DNA of 64,000 nucleotides from Cliona cf. orientalis. Lineage: Eukaryota > Porifera > Demospongiae > Clionaida > Clionaidae. The stretch spans positions 5,015,054 through 5,079,053 of the forward strand of contig OZ005694.1 of the NCBI GenBank assembly GCA_963930775.1, read 5' to 3'. The position numbers were made by a program, and so were the translations under genes. Of the stretch, positions 22,301 through 37,300 are shown piece by piece. Position 1 is the stretch's first letter. Each line of letters starts with the position of its first letter. The notes below the pieces were generated by a model, which was not told the DNA's origin, did not search any database, and saw only the letters and a list, made by a program, of their open reading frames with translations.

Positions 22301-25300
22301 CGGGAACCTTTGGCGAGGTTTTTAATTCGGCGATTTGGCGAATTTTGAAGAAAATCACCAAATTAAAACTCGCCAAAGTTGGTTCTATGCATTTTATAAC
22401 GATGAATAGGCAAACCATAATATCTGGTCACCAGGTGGCAGTGATGAAAATTAATGACTATCATGCATGAAATACCCTGGGGCACTAAAAGAACAGTAAA
22501 TTGAAGGATAGCAGTGCCAAAAAGTACACAAACAAGGTTTGTAGGGATAACATATCACATCCACTATACATCCCTATGCTTTTTTTTTTTTTTTTTTTTT
22601 TTTTTTCAAGCTACCGTGCACACTAAGCAGAAAAAAAAAAGAGCGGCACATAATTAGCAATGTGCATATACTAGGCTCACATAATACTCCTATGTGCAAT
22701 AAGTAGTGAATGTCTAATGTACAGTGTATAATATTATGGTTATTAGTGCTGATCATTGTCCAGAAAACCACATAATACACCTAGGATGCACAGTAGAGCC
22801 ATACAAAGCAAGCAAACAACCTATACTCCAATTTTGAGAAAGTTTCTAAATAACGCACACCACGGGTATTCCCCTTTTTTCACGTAGCGCGTGGGCGGAA
22901 AACATTGCAAACGTATGGCTTCCCTATACAAACATATGGGAAAACTTTAAAGGGCCGTAACTTTAATTCTAAGGTGTGAATCAAAATTCCGCTTCCAAGA
23001 AATTTCCAGGTATGATCCATTCTGCGTGCTCATATGAATAGTTTGTCGTGAATAGCTTCCCAGAGTCTTAAACATTATTTACATTAAATCTTTTTTTTTT
23101 TTCTACTTAGTGTGTAATTTTTTTTTTTTTTCTATAATAATTTCCGTATACATTTGCATACAGGGGATATACATGAATAGCCAGTCGGCTAACAACAAAG
23201 CATGTAATCCTAAAAACAGTTACTTGTTAGCATGTATAGAATGTTTAAAAGCAGGGATAGAAGTCTGGGAGACCATACTCGAAGATAGAGAATTCCACTG
23301 AGATGAAGTTCGTGGGAAGAAGGAGTGTAGGAATTGCGATGCTTGCTTTTTGAGTAGCCGTGCACACACGTACTATATATATGTATATGGGGCACATGCA
23401 TGCAGGAATGGAAAATCAATACATGCCGGATCAATATCAAAATATAGCGACACTTTACATACTGAATCAGGAGTGTATGATGTTAATTATCGAGAAAAGC
23501 AATAATGATTCTGGAGGCATGTAGGCGAGTGTTCCTGGGCACATGGTGAGAGGGGTTATGCTTGGAGCTGCACCAGCTAGCTTGGACATGCCAAAGTCAG
23601 TCACGAAGATCTTGAGGTTCTTGGTTGGGTAAATAGATACTAATCCGCATAGCAAGTACGCTCATTCTTGTTACACCAATACTGGGCAAGAATATTATTA
23701 TTCTATTCTGCCAGTGTTGGTTTAACAAGAACGAGCGTACTTGCTATGCGGATTAAAGTCAGTCACTTTAGCTCTTCTCCCAGCAATCATCAGCACATTG
23801 TTGCTTGCATGCATTATTACCATGTGTGAAATATCGTACTTAATGTGTATTTCAAAATATTGTTTATCTTCTGTTCACAGTTTTTCATGTAACCCTATTG
23901 GTTCTGGTATAAAGGCTCTGTCTGAAGGTATTAGGAACTGCAAAGAGCTCAAAACACTCACGTAAGTCACACTGATATGTGTCACTTGATTTGACTGGCG
24001 GAGTATTTACAGGAACGAATGACGGCCTATCTACTGAACTAACTATCCCATAATGAAGCACTATAGTACAAAACCCTCGGCGTAATAGCAATAGCTAGTC
24101 CGCATATTGCAAATTTGCAAGCTACACGTAAGCCAAGCAACAGTGGTACTATACAGTGTAGTTGTAGAGTATATAGCCACAAGAATGCACTATACGGATT
24201 GCACGGTATTACATAATAGTACCACATGCATGCCAGATCAGAAGATTTAGTATCTAGTACAAAGTAAAGCCAAGAAGCCTACTGAGATTGGTGAAGAGTC
24301 AGTCAAGTTTTAAGAACTATATGTAGAAGCTGGTGTGGTAACAGACACACATGTATACCTACTACACAGAATGACTACCGTACCCCTCGCGCATGTGCCG
24401 AGGCTAAGCATGAATGTCCACATTATCGAAATTATAGTTTCGTACATGTGTACTGAGGGCTGAGTACACAGCCCTAGGAAAGATAGGCAGTTGATTGGGA
24501 ATCTCCCTTGAATATTATTAAATGTATTTTACTTCAGCTATAACAATCATGTACTTGTGTGGCAATACTTGACATGCATACATGTGTACATATTGTTCAT
24601 ACTCAAGGTTGATCACCCCAGGGGCAGGGGTTCCCCACACACTAGCTAAATTAGCCATTTGCTACTCTATCTTTTAGTCCCTGGACAGAGTAGCTGACAT
24701 AAATGGAGTTCTATTAGCATAATTAATATGTATGCCATGAGCATAATCTTTCATCATAATATTATTATATTTCTTGCAAAGGCTTCCCCCATACAGATGC
24801 TTTCATTACCCTATGCACATACGCAAGGGGTGAAGTAATCGATCGTGTCGTCGTTGTCATTAGCACAAAACACCATAATAATAATTATATTGAGATATAG
24901 GCATCGAAGCAACTCATAAGCATGAATCCATAGAATTTATAATGACTTCAGTGTGCTTCAAATTAAGGGTCACGGTCAACTTGGTATTTACTTTGATGTT
25001 GTGGATTACCATAGATCGGGATACCGTAGGTCGGGTTTTAATTGCGAGTATTATTAGTTGCAAATTACGAGTTTTCTACATTTCGCAATTAATAGATTCG
25101 CAAACATGAACGTGCACGTATACTATTGTACGGTACGGGGTCGTCCATCGCAATTATTGGATTCGCAATTTGGCCTGACTTGACTAGAACGCAATTATTA
25201 AACTACGCAATTAAAACCCGTCCTACGGTATGTCATAATCAGCCACAAAAAATGTTTTTCACACGAAATTTCAATCTACTGAACTTACAGTGGTCATTGA

Positions 25301-28300
25301 CTTGGCAAAAGACACAGCATAATGTGTGTACACATGTAGCTATGCATAATTTCATTACATTTATTAAGTTGTCAGTGTAATGTTTTTATATTAAATTTTC
25401 TCCAATACAGCCTTCGCGAATGTGGTTTGGGTATCGAAGAAGCTGAGATGCTGGGTGATTTTCTTTCACAGGCCTCATGGATTCAATCCATTGAGTAAGT
25501 TGTGTAATATTGCTCCCTATAAACACATTTCTGTGCCAATTATTAATAATTATTGTCGTTTATGTTGTGGCCTAGGACATGCTGGCTATAGTTACTAGAC
25601 CAAGCATGAAGTTGAACACTATTCTAGCAAAATCATTTGCATTGGGAAATATTGCATGGGGAGTGTAGATTCAATGGAACGTGAAACGGTGGAATGGGAG
25701 AATAGTGGAATGGGCAACTATGACTAACGACCCTATACCACACCAACTAATTCGAGCTTGCGCACTATGCAGCTCAGCTTGAGAAAGGCGAGAGGAGAAT
25801 AGGTCAGGGATGTAGACTCAGAGAAAGACAGAGACAAAAGCCATGCACGGAGAACATGCTGATAGTCTAGCTATAGATCTAGATCTAATGCTCAGTGCTA
25901 CTTCCAGCACACCTAAGGGTATACTAAATTCAGAATTTTTGGGGGGGTGGGGGGCGGTGATTGCTCCCCTGAGCTTAGACAGAATATCGTGCCTATTTAA
26001 TTTGTTGCTCAGCCTGTTGCCATGCCATAATATTATGGCCTTGAACGCTATATCCCTGGCACTGCCTGGGACCAAGGCCTGGGTAGTTCTGATCACGGTG
26101 CCCATTTAATACATCTATTAAATAGATAAGCTATCAGAATACTAGCTCCCTAGGTGACGATTATGTCACCTGTGGCACTCGGCTGAATCCCCTAGTCAAT
26201 CAATCAAAATTATATTCATCAAGTAAAGTAGTATAGTACCACTTGTGTATTGTATTTAATATATTAAATACATTGTTGTTTCAAAAAAATTATTAATATT
26301 CACTACCGTCAAGTCCTAATAATTAATTTTATGTGAGTGTACGACAGTACAGTGAGTGACTATATGTGTGCATAGTTCCTTGATAATTCTCCACTGTATC
26401 ATGATTGCATACTTTGTCTCCCTAGCTGAATGTGTCCTCCTTCAGCCAGGGTCACTTCATTGATGGATGATAAGTCAATCAATGCTTCAGTAGCTAGCTA
26501 TCACAGGGTGTGCCAGGGGTTGATATGGCTTACTCCACTTTTAATAATTATTTGTTAGTCAGATAGCTATTGTTATGCGTAACAGAACAACACATACATA
26601 GGCTCCTTTTCACATAGCTTACACTCTTTCAATTTGTAGAGGTGTGATAATTCTCCAGTAACAGGTAGCCTGGTACCCAGGCCATCCATTGTTTTTCAAC
26701 ATCACTGCTAGTGCGCATGCTCAATTGGCAGTAGAACGCTACAGGGTCGTTTATCGCGTTATAGCTCGCGTTATAGCAACTGGGTGCATCCAAGACGCAT
26801 ATCCATGCCCTCATGTAATGACACAGACTATATAAGAAAAATGACCATCTGAAAAATATTTTTCGTTGTATATAGACAACGAAAAATATTTTTCAGACAG
26901 TCAATTTTCTTATATAGTCCGTGTCCTAACCTGGAGGGCATAAAAGATGCGCTCTCCTACAAGTTTAGAAGACTCATGATTGGTCAGAATTATTGTGCCG
27001 TGTGCACAAACAAGGATGCCAGGGCCTAGGGGCCATAGAGATGCATTCTCGAGCGCTTGAGCTTGATCGAGCGAGCGCGAGCGGCGCAAGCGCCGCGCGT
27101 TTCGACAGGTCTGCTCGGCAGGCCACCGAGCCTCGAGCGAAGCGAGAGGCGATGTCTGCTCTTTGTCATGGTCTGGTGGTAGATTCGACGTTTGAGCGGA
27201 GTGAGAACGTCGCCAATCATTATCTATGCCATTACATGAGCAGCTACTCTTGGCCTGCAGTGAGGGGTGTGGTCTTCATCTGCGCATGCGCTGTACTAAC
27301 TGGCACTCGATTGTACAATAGCATGCTGTTATAGTAGTGTTCAGTCACATTATCCCATGATTGTGACATCAAACATACTTGTATAATGAATATGAGATCT
27401 TTCAACCTTCAAAGGCTGTATGGCATATTAACTACTCTATCATATTATGTTCCAGTGGACATTTATAAAAAAATCGCCATAAATCAGTATAATAATTGAC
27501 AGCTATGTATAAAGGATCCTCAAGAGCTGTTTACACCCTTCCTAAATGAAGCACTATCGTGCAAAACCCTCAGCACATTACATCAAGCCAGGCCAGTGAA
27601 GCAACACTATACTACCATTAGCAGGCCTAGGATTATGATGTAGGGTATAGTATAGTGTAGGGTCCCAGAGATGCTACTGGTTTATCTGGAGGAGATGAAC
27701 AAAACAATAATACATTCATGCATGCACTATTGCCATGTGGCATGGTATGTGAAATATTGTAATTAATGTGTATTGTTTCACAGTCTTTCAGATAACCCTA
27801 TTGGTTCTGGTGTAAAGGCTCTATCTGAAGGTATTAGGAACTGCAAAGAGCTCAAGACACTCACGTAAGTCACACTGATGTGTGTCACTTGATTTGACTG
27901 GCAGAGTATTTGTAGAAAGTAATGATAGCCTATCTACTGAACTAACCATCCCATGTACTGTCATAATGATTATCATGTTAACAAAGCATGACAAAAAGAC
28001 AAAGCATAATGTGTGTACACATGTAGCCATGCATGACTTCATTACATCACTTCAATACAGCCTTATGGCCTGTCAGTTTGGTATCGGAGAAACTGAGATA
28101 CTCGGTGATTTTCTTTCACATGCCTCAAGGATTCAATCCATTAAGTAAGTTGTGTAATATTGCTCCCATAAACACATTTCTGTGCTAATTAATAATTATA
28201 GTCGTTTATGTTGTGGCCTATAGATCATGCTAGCTATAACTACTAAACCAAACATAAGTCGAGCACTATTCTAGTGCAAAATTATTTACATTCGGCAAAT

Positions 28301-31300
28301 GTATTGCGTACAAGTAACTATGGATCATCCATGGCCAAAGCACTCACACAATGGAGCACTACTCAAATCCGGAGTAGACCACTATTCTTGTGCAAATACA
28401 CTGAGAAATATGTTATCTATTACACAGCAAGTTGCTCATGCATACAACCTCTGCAAGCGTAGCCTGTGTAAGCAGAGAATCATTATCATTGGAGTAACAA
28501 ACAATAATGCACATTGCATGCGAGTGTACAATGCATAGGAGTACCACGTACTCTTGCCAGTCGTGCCATGTCAGCAAGAAGAAATCTGGCTGTTATTTAG
28601 TTAGTGATGAGTCAATAGTTCCATAGGGATATCACTGAACAAGAAGCCAATACTGTCCCTTTCGTCCATGGGGAGCTAGTCAGGGAGTAAGGAACACAGA
28701 CGGTATAGTGATACCAAAACGTTTGAACAAGGTGTTACCGTAGGACGAGTTTTAATTGCATAGTTTAATAATTGCGTTCTAGTCAAGTCAGGCCAAATTG
28801 CGAATCCAATAATTGCGATAGACGACCCTGTACCGTACTGTAGTATACGTGCACGTTTATGTTTGTGAATCTATTAATTGCGAACCGTAGAAAAACTCGC
28901 AATTCGCATTTAATAGATACTCGCAATTAAAACCCGACCTACGGTATTAGCGAATAGCCAAATGACTGAATTCATAAAAATACCGTGAAGACACACCACT
29001 TGGGACGTTCAGTGCATTGCCATGCAAATTCTCAAACTAGGCCAGTGCAGCAACACTACCACCTTTAGCATGCCTAGGAATAGTTATTAGGATGTAGGGT
29101 ATAGTGATTATTAGTATAGGGTCACAGGGATGCTACTTGTTTATCTGGAGAACATGAACAGAAGATTAATAATTATGTTCATGCATGCACTATTGCCATG
29201 TGGTAAGGTATGTGAAATATCATAACTAATGTATATTTAGAAATTAATTTAGTTATCTTCTGTTCACACAGTCTTTCATATAACCCTATTGGTTCTGGCG
29301 TAAAGGCTCTGTCTGAAGGTATTAGGAACTGCAAAGAGCTCAAAACACTTGAGTAAGTCACACTGATGTGTGTCTCTTGATTTGACTGGCAGAGTATTTA
29401 CAGAAAGCAATTACAGTCTATATCTACTGAACTAACTATCCCATGTACTGTCATCATCATACTAAGATTATGGTTGTCTGTGTGTGCATGCGTACGAGCG
29501 GGAGGTGACCAGAAGCGATTTGACCTGAGCTAAGAAGTTTTCTTTTCTCGGCGTCACTGGTCTTGGGGTGATACAACAGACAGCCTAATGACACAGCTGA
29601 CTATGGCCCAACAGCCACTGAAGTGAGCAGCTTCAAAAAAATGATGGGGCAGAATTAGACTGAACTGTACACATACATATGGCGGCCTGGAGAATGCAAA
29701 AGGGTGACATTCTGGAGTCAATGTTGCCCATAGGTGAGACACTGCTATTATGATGAATCAGATATTGCAACCTTTTGTCGGATAAATTGAATACGATGCT
29801 TTGATCAATCAAAAGTTTCACTTGGAGAGTTGACTTTCTCGGCATCTCGCCGCGATGGATCGTATACTCGCCAATCTGTTCTGCACATGTGCAGTTCCTG
29901 TACTAACCCCACCCGCAACAGTGACTAGTGACTCTTCTAGTATGTCCACATGAAATGAGGTGATAGTTCAAGGATTCACTGTGCATGTGTAAAATTTTGA
30001 TATCATGTAACCTATGCAGCTCTGGCGCGCATAATGTCCGTGCGCTACCCAGCGAATAGACAGGTGGGTGTATCTCAAAAGTAAAATGTCCGGATAATCG
30101 ATAGCCACATCCAATATGTGGTAGTGTCCGATGATTGGTAAATTACTCTATTGTGTAGTGTATGCATACTTATAAAGATTATGTGCACATATTAGGCAGC
30201 GTGTGATCGTAGATGTTCCCTCAGAATTTTGTAGCTTCTGACATCACCTATTTTGTGCATAAAAGGGAGTTGTAGAATGTTGTTTATAGAGCCAAATTAA
30301 GCTAATTTCTAAAGATGACCCTCTCTGCCACCCCTACCATCCCACAATGCTTTCCCGTACTGGCAAAACTGTGCTACATCAAAATAAATAGACCATCATA
30401 ATTCGTGTTAATTTCATTCATAAAACTTTTGCATTAGAATTTTCGTTTTTGTCTACTTCAAGCGTGTGCCATATTATATTCGCAGTATAGGTTAGTACAG
30501 GTAAACTATTTCACGTATAATATTTTCATCACTTCGCCTAAAGCAAAACAACGAAAATTTCACGAATTACGATAAGTACCATGCTTCACTAGCTGAGCAT
30601 GATGTCAGTGGAAACTTGTCCCCTGGCTGGATGATGATCACGATATGTACACTAATAAATTAAAGCTGTCGAGATCAACATCTCTGGACTGCTAACAGGT
30701 TATCAGAATTATCTTCATTATCATGTTAGCTTCTAAGGCCAGACTCAAATCAAATGATGGACTGACATGAATGGATTTCTATTGGCGTAATTAATACATA
30801 TGCCACGAGCATAGTCTTTCATTTCTTGTAAAGCCTTCCCCCATACAGATGATTTTATTACCCTATGCACATGTACAAGGGGTGAAGTAATCGATCGTGT
30901 CGTACGTGGCTGTCGTTAGCACAAAAACACCATAATATAATTATGTTGAGATAATTATAGTCATTGAAGCAACTCATAAGCATGAATCGATAGAATTTAT
31001 GACTTCAGTATGCTTCAAATTAAGGGTCACAGTCAATGTGGTATTGACTTTGATGTTCTGGATTACCGTAGATCGGGATATGTCATAATCAGCCACAAAA
31101 AATGGTTTTGGTATGAAATTTTAATCTACTGATTCAAACTTGTAGTGATCAATGACTTGGCAAAAAGACACAGCATAATGTGTGTACACATGTAGCCATG
31201 CATGATTTCATTACATTTATTAAGTTATATTTCTCCAATACAGCCTTTTAGACTGTCAGTTTGGTGTTGAAGAAGCTGAGATGCTGGGTAATTTTCTTTC

Positions 31301-34300
31301 ACAGGCCTCATGGATTCAATCCATTGAGTAAGTTCTTTAATATTGCTCCCAATAAACACATTTCTGTGCTAATTAATAATTATAGTCATTTATGTTGTGG
31401 CCTAGATTATGCTGGCTATAGCTACCAGTGTACACTACAACTGCAATTTTATCTGAAAAGCGGAAGAGGATGCATAGTAGTGGTTTACAGCACACCTGGC
31501 ATCGTGAATATCATTATCTAGTGGGGTCATGACCGTGTGGTTGACCAATACTCCGTGTTTGCGCCCACAAAGTCAGTAATCTATGCAACACTAGGACCGT
31601 ACTACTGATCAGCAACTAGCTAGGCTTCATTTTTTGATATTTTAGGGCCTTGGTTCTCCATACTTACAGTAGGTACTGGTTCCATTCCAAGGCTTCTAAA
31701 GGAGCTATATGGAAGGATTGTAAATCTCGAGTTTGAGAGTCTGGGGATGTCTGTTACTGAAATGTACCACTTTTGAAGTTGACCTCAGACACAAGCGATC
31801 GAGATAGTGGCTATACTGCGAAGGCCACAGAAGTTTTGTTACTAGAGCTGGAGTCTTTCGAGTTGGGTAGTAGCTAGCGCTATGGTAGAGCTTCTATTTG
31901 TCGTTTACTAGACAAAATTGCAACATTCTGGACAAAAGTTACGCGCTGTTGAATTGTACGTATTATCTTCGATGTTGATGTCTCTGTAACTCTGAAGATA
32001 CTCGAGCAAAATCATTCTCGATTGTTGTACAAATAGTTCAAGGGTTCTTCTATGCCAGGTTAAAGCCGGTAAGCCTAAGCTTTACTGTTACTAAAATGTA
32101 CCACTTAAAACCATACCCATATACAGTGAGAGGTGGTATGCCTCAGGCGCTATTAGCTCGCTTGTTTGCCATCTGATGGCCTTGAAATGTATACCATCGT
32201 TTAGTACTACCTTCGAGCTACATTTTGAGCTCAAGAACAGCCTTCTTGGATGAACAGAAAAGTTAGTAGAGTTACATAAAAGTTGACACTAATTTAGTAT
32301 GCAGGCGCGGTTTGCGCATATTATTATCTCCCATGCATTGTACAAACCAGATAAACGTATGGACTTCCGGCAGTTGTAGCGTACACTGCTACTAGATCAA
32401 GCATTAAGGTTACGGGTGACAGTTCGCCCACGCACGGGCATTTCCCATAGTGAGTAATGGAGCATACCAAGGCGAACCGCAAATGAAAACTCTGTGTCAA
32501 GTTTCGTGTAGATGGCTTCTCTTTTGACCGTAAGGAAGTGTTTATCTTATTACTCAGACATCTGGACAGGGCTGGAGTTGGTGTAAATTTGAAGGCCACC
32601 TGTCAGAAAGCAGCTAGACAGCCGTGTTGACGACCTGGTCCGCCATTACGCTTGGCGTAAATTACCTTCTTTTGTGTAGCTTTCTCTTTGTGGAGGCTCT
32701 ATGAACCTGGGAACCAACTCCAGCACTGGAATAAGTTAAGTACTTCATAAATAAGCTGTAGATAGTAGACTAGACTCCTTTGTCTAGGTAAAACTTGACG
32801 CAAGAGTTCGTGACAGTGGTGGCCATTGCCTGACTTTCACGACGGGAAGGTCGCTTCGATGTTGAGACAGCTGTCTCTATCATCATATTAGCTATAATTT
32901 CGTTTTTATTTCAGCTTCATAGCTGCTTCCCTTGTGGAGATACAAATAGCTTGTTACTCGCGAAAATTTCTAGATGCAAACTGTCACCCGTAACCTTAAC
33001 AGGGTTTCATTTAGTAGGGGGGGGGGGCATGAGGGGCGAGTCCCTAGGAAGCTGGCTGCCCCCCCCCCCCCCTTGAGAATAGCCATCAACCATACGCATA
33101 ATACATGTACATGTAAAATGGTGAAAGTATTGAACACGGTAGTTTTGCTCATATTATGTAACTTACAAACTATCTGAAGCTTCATACTACGCGCATAAGG
33201 AAACACATTCCCATCCAACATTTGACATTAATTTTGAGTATTAAAAAGAAGGGATATCATTGATAGGCTTCTCCCCAACCAGGTCTCGGAAACCACCAGA
33301 AACAGTCTCAGAGGTTGTAGAGTTTAAAATTTTCCTGTGAGATCATACCCCCAGACCCCCCCCCCCCCTAATGTACTATTCTACATTATTTTTTGTGGAT
33401 GAAAACACTTGATGTATCAAAGAGTCAGTAGACTCTATAAGTAGGGATGATCCGGATATGCCATAATATTATATGTAATACATTATAAATTCTAAAATAT
33501 CTCAAAACAGGTAACTTTGTAAACTTTCTAAGTGTGAAAATCGGAATCTCCAGCAAATTATTTATCAGACCAAGATCATTCATCACCCGAACCAGATGTT
33601 AAACAATGGTCATTTCTCAATCTTTCTTTCTTTCTTTATTTCTTTATTTCTTTTAAGCAAACCACACACTAAGCTGAAAAGAAAACCATCACATAGTTGA
33701 GGTGAATACACAGTAGAGCCATACAATGCAAGCAGGCAGCCTATACATCAACTTTGACCATAGCGGGTAATGGTCGTCACATTGATGTGCATGCTTAGCC
33801 CCGCCCCTCACATAGCGCGTGAGCGGAAAACATTGCAAATGAATGGCTTCCTATGCAAACATATGGGATGACTTCAAAGGGCCGTAACTTTAATTCTAAG
33901 GTGTGAATCAAATTCCCAAAGGACGACCCATTCTGCGTGCCCATGTACAAACTAGAGCTCTGTAGAGCACATACCCCGCGCGTTCTGTAGCCACTATAGC
34001 GTCGTATTGCAACACTATGAGGCATACATGTTTCATGACGTGACAACCCTTTCCAACACAGTGCTTGAGCATGCGTAGTCGCATCCGCATGCTATTACGC
34101 ATGCTAAAAGAGTGTGTGTGGTCGATAAACCACAGGCATGCTGAACAGAAAATGCACGATTTGTAGCACTAGTAAGCCTTTTTGAGGAATTTGAAACACG
34201 TATAAACCAGTTTATCACCGATATCCACCGATTGGTTGTGCTAGAACGCGAGATCTGGCGATTTTCGTGCCGATAACGACGACGATGACAACGACAGACA

Positions 34301-37300
34301 TACAAACCGATTGCTTTACCCCTTACGCATGCGCGCGGGTAATTATCTCCCCAAGTGGTCCCCAACGCCCAAACATTAATTAATTATATAAATTCTTTTT
34401 TTTTTTCTAGCGAGCCGATACGCTAAGCAGAAAAAAATGAATACACAGGAGTGCAGAACCCTCACCGCTACATGCATGCATGACTCATGTATGTGTTGAT
34501 CTATAGCATGTCTCGTCCTGTTCAATATAAGGAGTATTGACTGGTACTGTTCCTTCAGAGTCAGTAGGAGTTAGGGGAAGGCACCAGGCTATGTCGCTAT
34601 ATAAACTGAAAACCACTGTGACATGAATTATGCACTTGAGAGCTACTGTGTTTATACTGTCACTACATTGACGACTGACGAGCAAGGCACATAATGGCAG
34701 TTAGTCACGTAGCTGAGATGTAGGTGCCATCTAAACACAGACTGGTAACAGCTGCACATGCACTACTGCACCACTGGGCAGGACTTAACGTGACCACTCT
34801 TCTTTGATGCCTGGTACACCTCGAATGTGTACTTTCTCTTAGATGAACCTTACCACAGGATGGACGGACAAAAAATCGCCAAACGAATGCAGTAACCCTC
34901 CGCCTACGCTTTGCGGTGAGGGTTAACAATTGTCCAGAAAACACCACAAAGTACTGATGGAATGCATAAGGAGAGCCATAAAATGCAAGAAAACTCTTAG
35001 CAGAACCTTATTATGCAAGAGTAGAGCAATATAAGCAATATTCGGTAAAGGGTCATCAACATACCCCACGCACCCATTATTTATTTTTTTCGAAATCGTT
35101 ATGTACAGAGATCCTAATTAGATTATCGGCGTGTGGTTATGACACAATCACACGCGGTTATGGGCTGGGGGGGGGGGTGTTGGGGATGAGTTACCAATGG
35201 TTAGGAGGGTTAGTCTCTAGGAGTTGTCTATGTAAGGGGGAAAATAATGATTGGCAGCAGCGACAACAGCGGTGGTGTAATGGTTGGGGCTCTTGTGTGT
35301 GGAACAGAATGTAACGGGTTTGAATCTCGCTTTATGCTTTGATTGTTTTTCACTTGTTGAAATTTTTCTAAGTTCTCATAGTATCTCTGTACATAACGAG
35401 ATCTAACTTTTTAATACATGTAGGCAAATATTGCAAATTCATGGCTTCCTATACAAATATATGGGAACCTTTAAAGAGCCATAACTTTAATTCTAAGTTG
35501 TGAATCAAAATTCCATCCGGTCAAACCTACTACTTTGACCCATTCTGCGTGCCCATGTAAAAATTATATCTGCAAGTGCTCCCAAATCCCCCATGAATTA
35601 GATTATTAAAGCTTTTTTTTTCAAGCTAAACCACACCATAAGATAAAAGAATTACAACCTACAATTAAGAAATACCCTCACATTGTATGGGGGACCATAG
35701 AACGTAACCACGCAAGTTATATGAAATATTATTATGTGGCACACACAACAAAACATTCATGTGGGCCTTGTATTACTTGTCAGCTACCCTACAAAGTCTA
35801 TTTGCCAAGCCCAACAACAAATATTATGTGCACACAAGTTGCAATTGCATTTTATGTGGACCTGTACTATTGTGTGCAAAGCCTTGACGAATCATTGTTG
35901 CATACCATGCATTTCCTGCTGATGAGTAAACTGTATATATGTATGACATTGTGTGTACATATGCCAAATCTCAAGTTGCTCGCACATTTAATTATAAGGC
36001 AGAGTATTACAAACATTAACTGATATGCTATATGCAGCAGCTAAAGTATATCCTGTTGATGGCCACCTGAAATTCCAACAGCATGAGTGCCTTGCCCCTC
36101 TTGTAGCTTGCTATGTCCCCCCTTGGGAAACTAATCTTTCTACACTTGTGAAGGCCTGGTATTAATGGGATCACAGGAAAGCTACTGGTTTATTTGGAGG
36201 AGATGAACAAAATAATTAAACATTCATGCATGCACTACCCGGGAGAAAAAGAATGCGCGCAGGGTTTATTATAAAAAATACATGGTTTTTATACCAAATT
36301 TCGCATATATTTCTGCACAGTACCGCCCCCAACCATTTATTTCCGGTGCCATCAAAAACATAGTTAAGAAAGGAGCGCTTCAAATTGTGCGCATTCGAAC
36401 CTTTGGCTACTAAGCTTCAACAACCCTGAGTATCGCCTGCTACAAGCTTGCTTCAATATCAAAACACCATCTTTATTAATTTTTGAAATGCTTGCACCCA
36501 CGCGTTTGGGTGTGACCAGATGTTGAACAGTCAATATTTCTTGTATATCAGTGGATATCCGCGTTGTACTAACCAACACTCGCACTAACCACATATTTGC
36601 GCAGTCCTTTTCACCCAGGTGTTGCCATGTGGCATGGTATGTAAAATATTGTAATTAATGTGTACAATTAGATCATTGTTTATCATCCGTTCATGCAGTC
36701 TTTCATATAACCCTATTGGTTCTGGCATAAAGGCTCTGTCTGAAGGTATCAGGAACTGCAAAGAGCTCAAAACACTCCGGTAAGTCACACCGATATACAA
36801 TCAGGGTTTCATCTAGAAAAAGATTTTTGGGGAGGAGTGGGCATGGCAGTTTCACGCACTGTGTCCCCCCTCCTCCCCCATTAACCATTAAGTTTTGGAT
36901 GTCACTGAGGTATTATGTGATTTCATCTAGTGCTCTTTAATAATTTAAATTAATCACTTGCACCGCAGCACAAAAAAGTAACACACTCCCCTGCCCCCAC
37001 TACCTCTCTCCTCTTTCTTTCTCTCTCTCCCCTTATCTTTTTTCTTCTATCTCTCTTCCTTTTGGGGGAAGGGGGGGGGGGGGGGGAGCTTCCCTCCACT
37101 GGATGAAACCCTGATAATGAGTAGTTATAATAAGGGGGATGGGAAATGAGGAAATGGGAAATAACAAAATGAAGAAATGAACTGGAAAGTTAATGGATAA
37201 GACTTTAATTTAATTAAATTCATTTTATGATCTTAACATGTACTTTATATGGTGCAGACATCGGAAATAACGGTCATAAAAATTCATAAGGCCGCAAAAC

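Noticed and set aside
32324..32599. Minus-strand 91-codon frame
   Set aside because: Spans the end of the TTAA-flanked element and has no motif.
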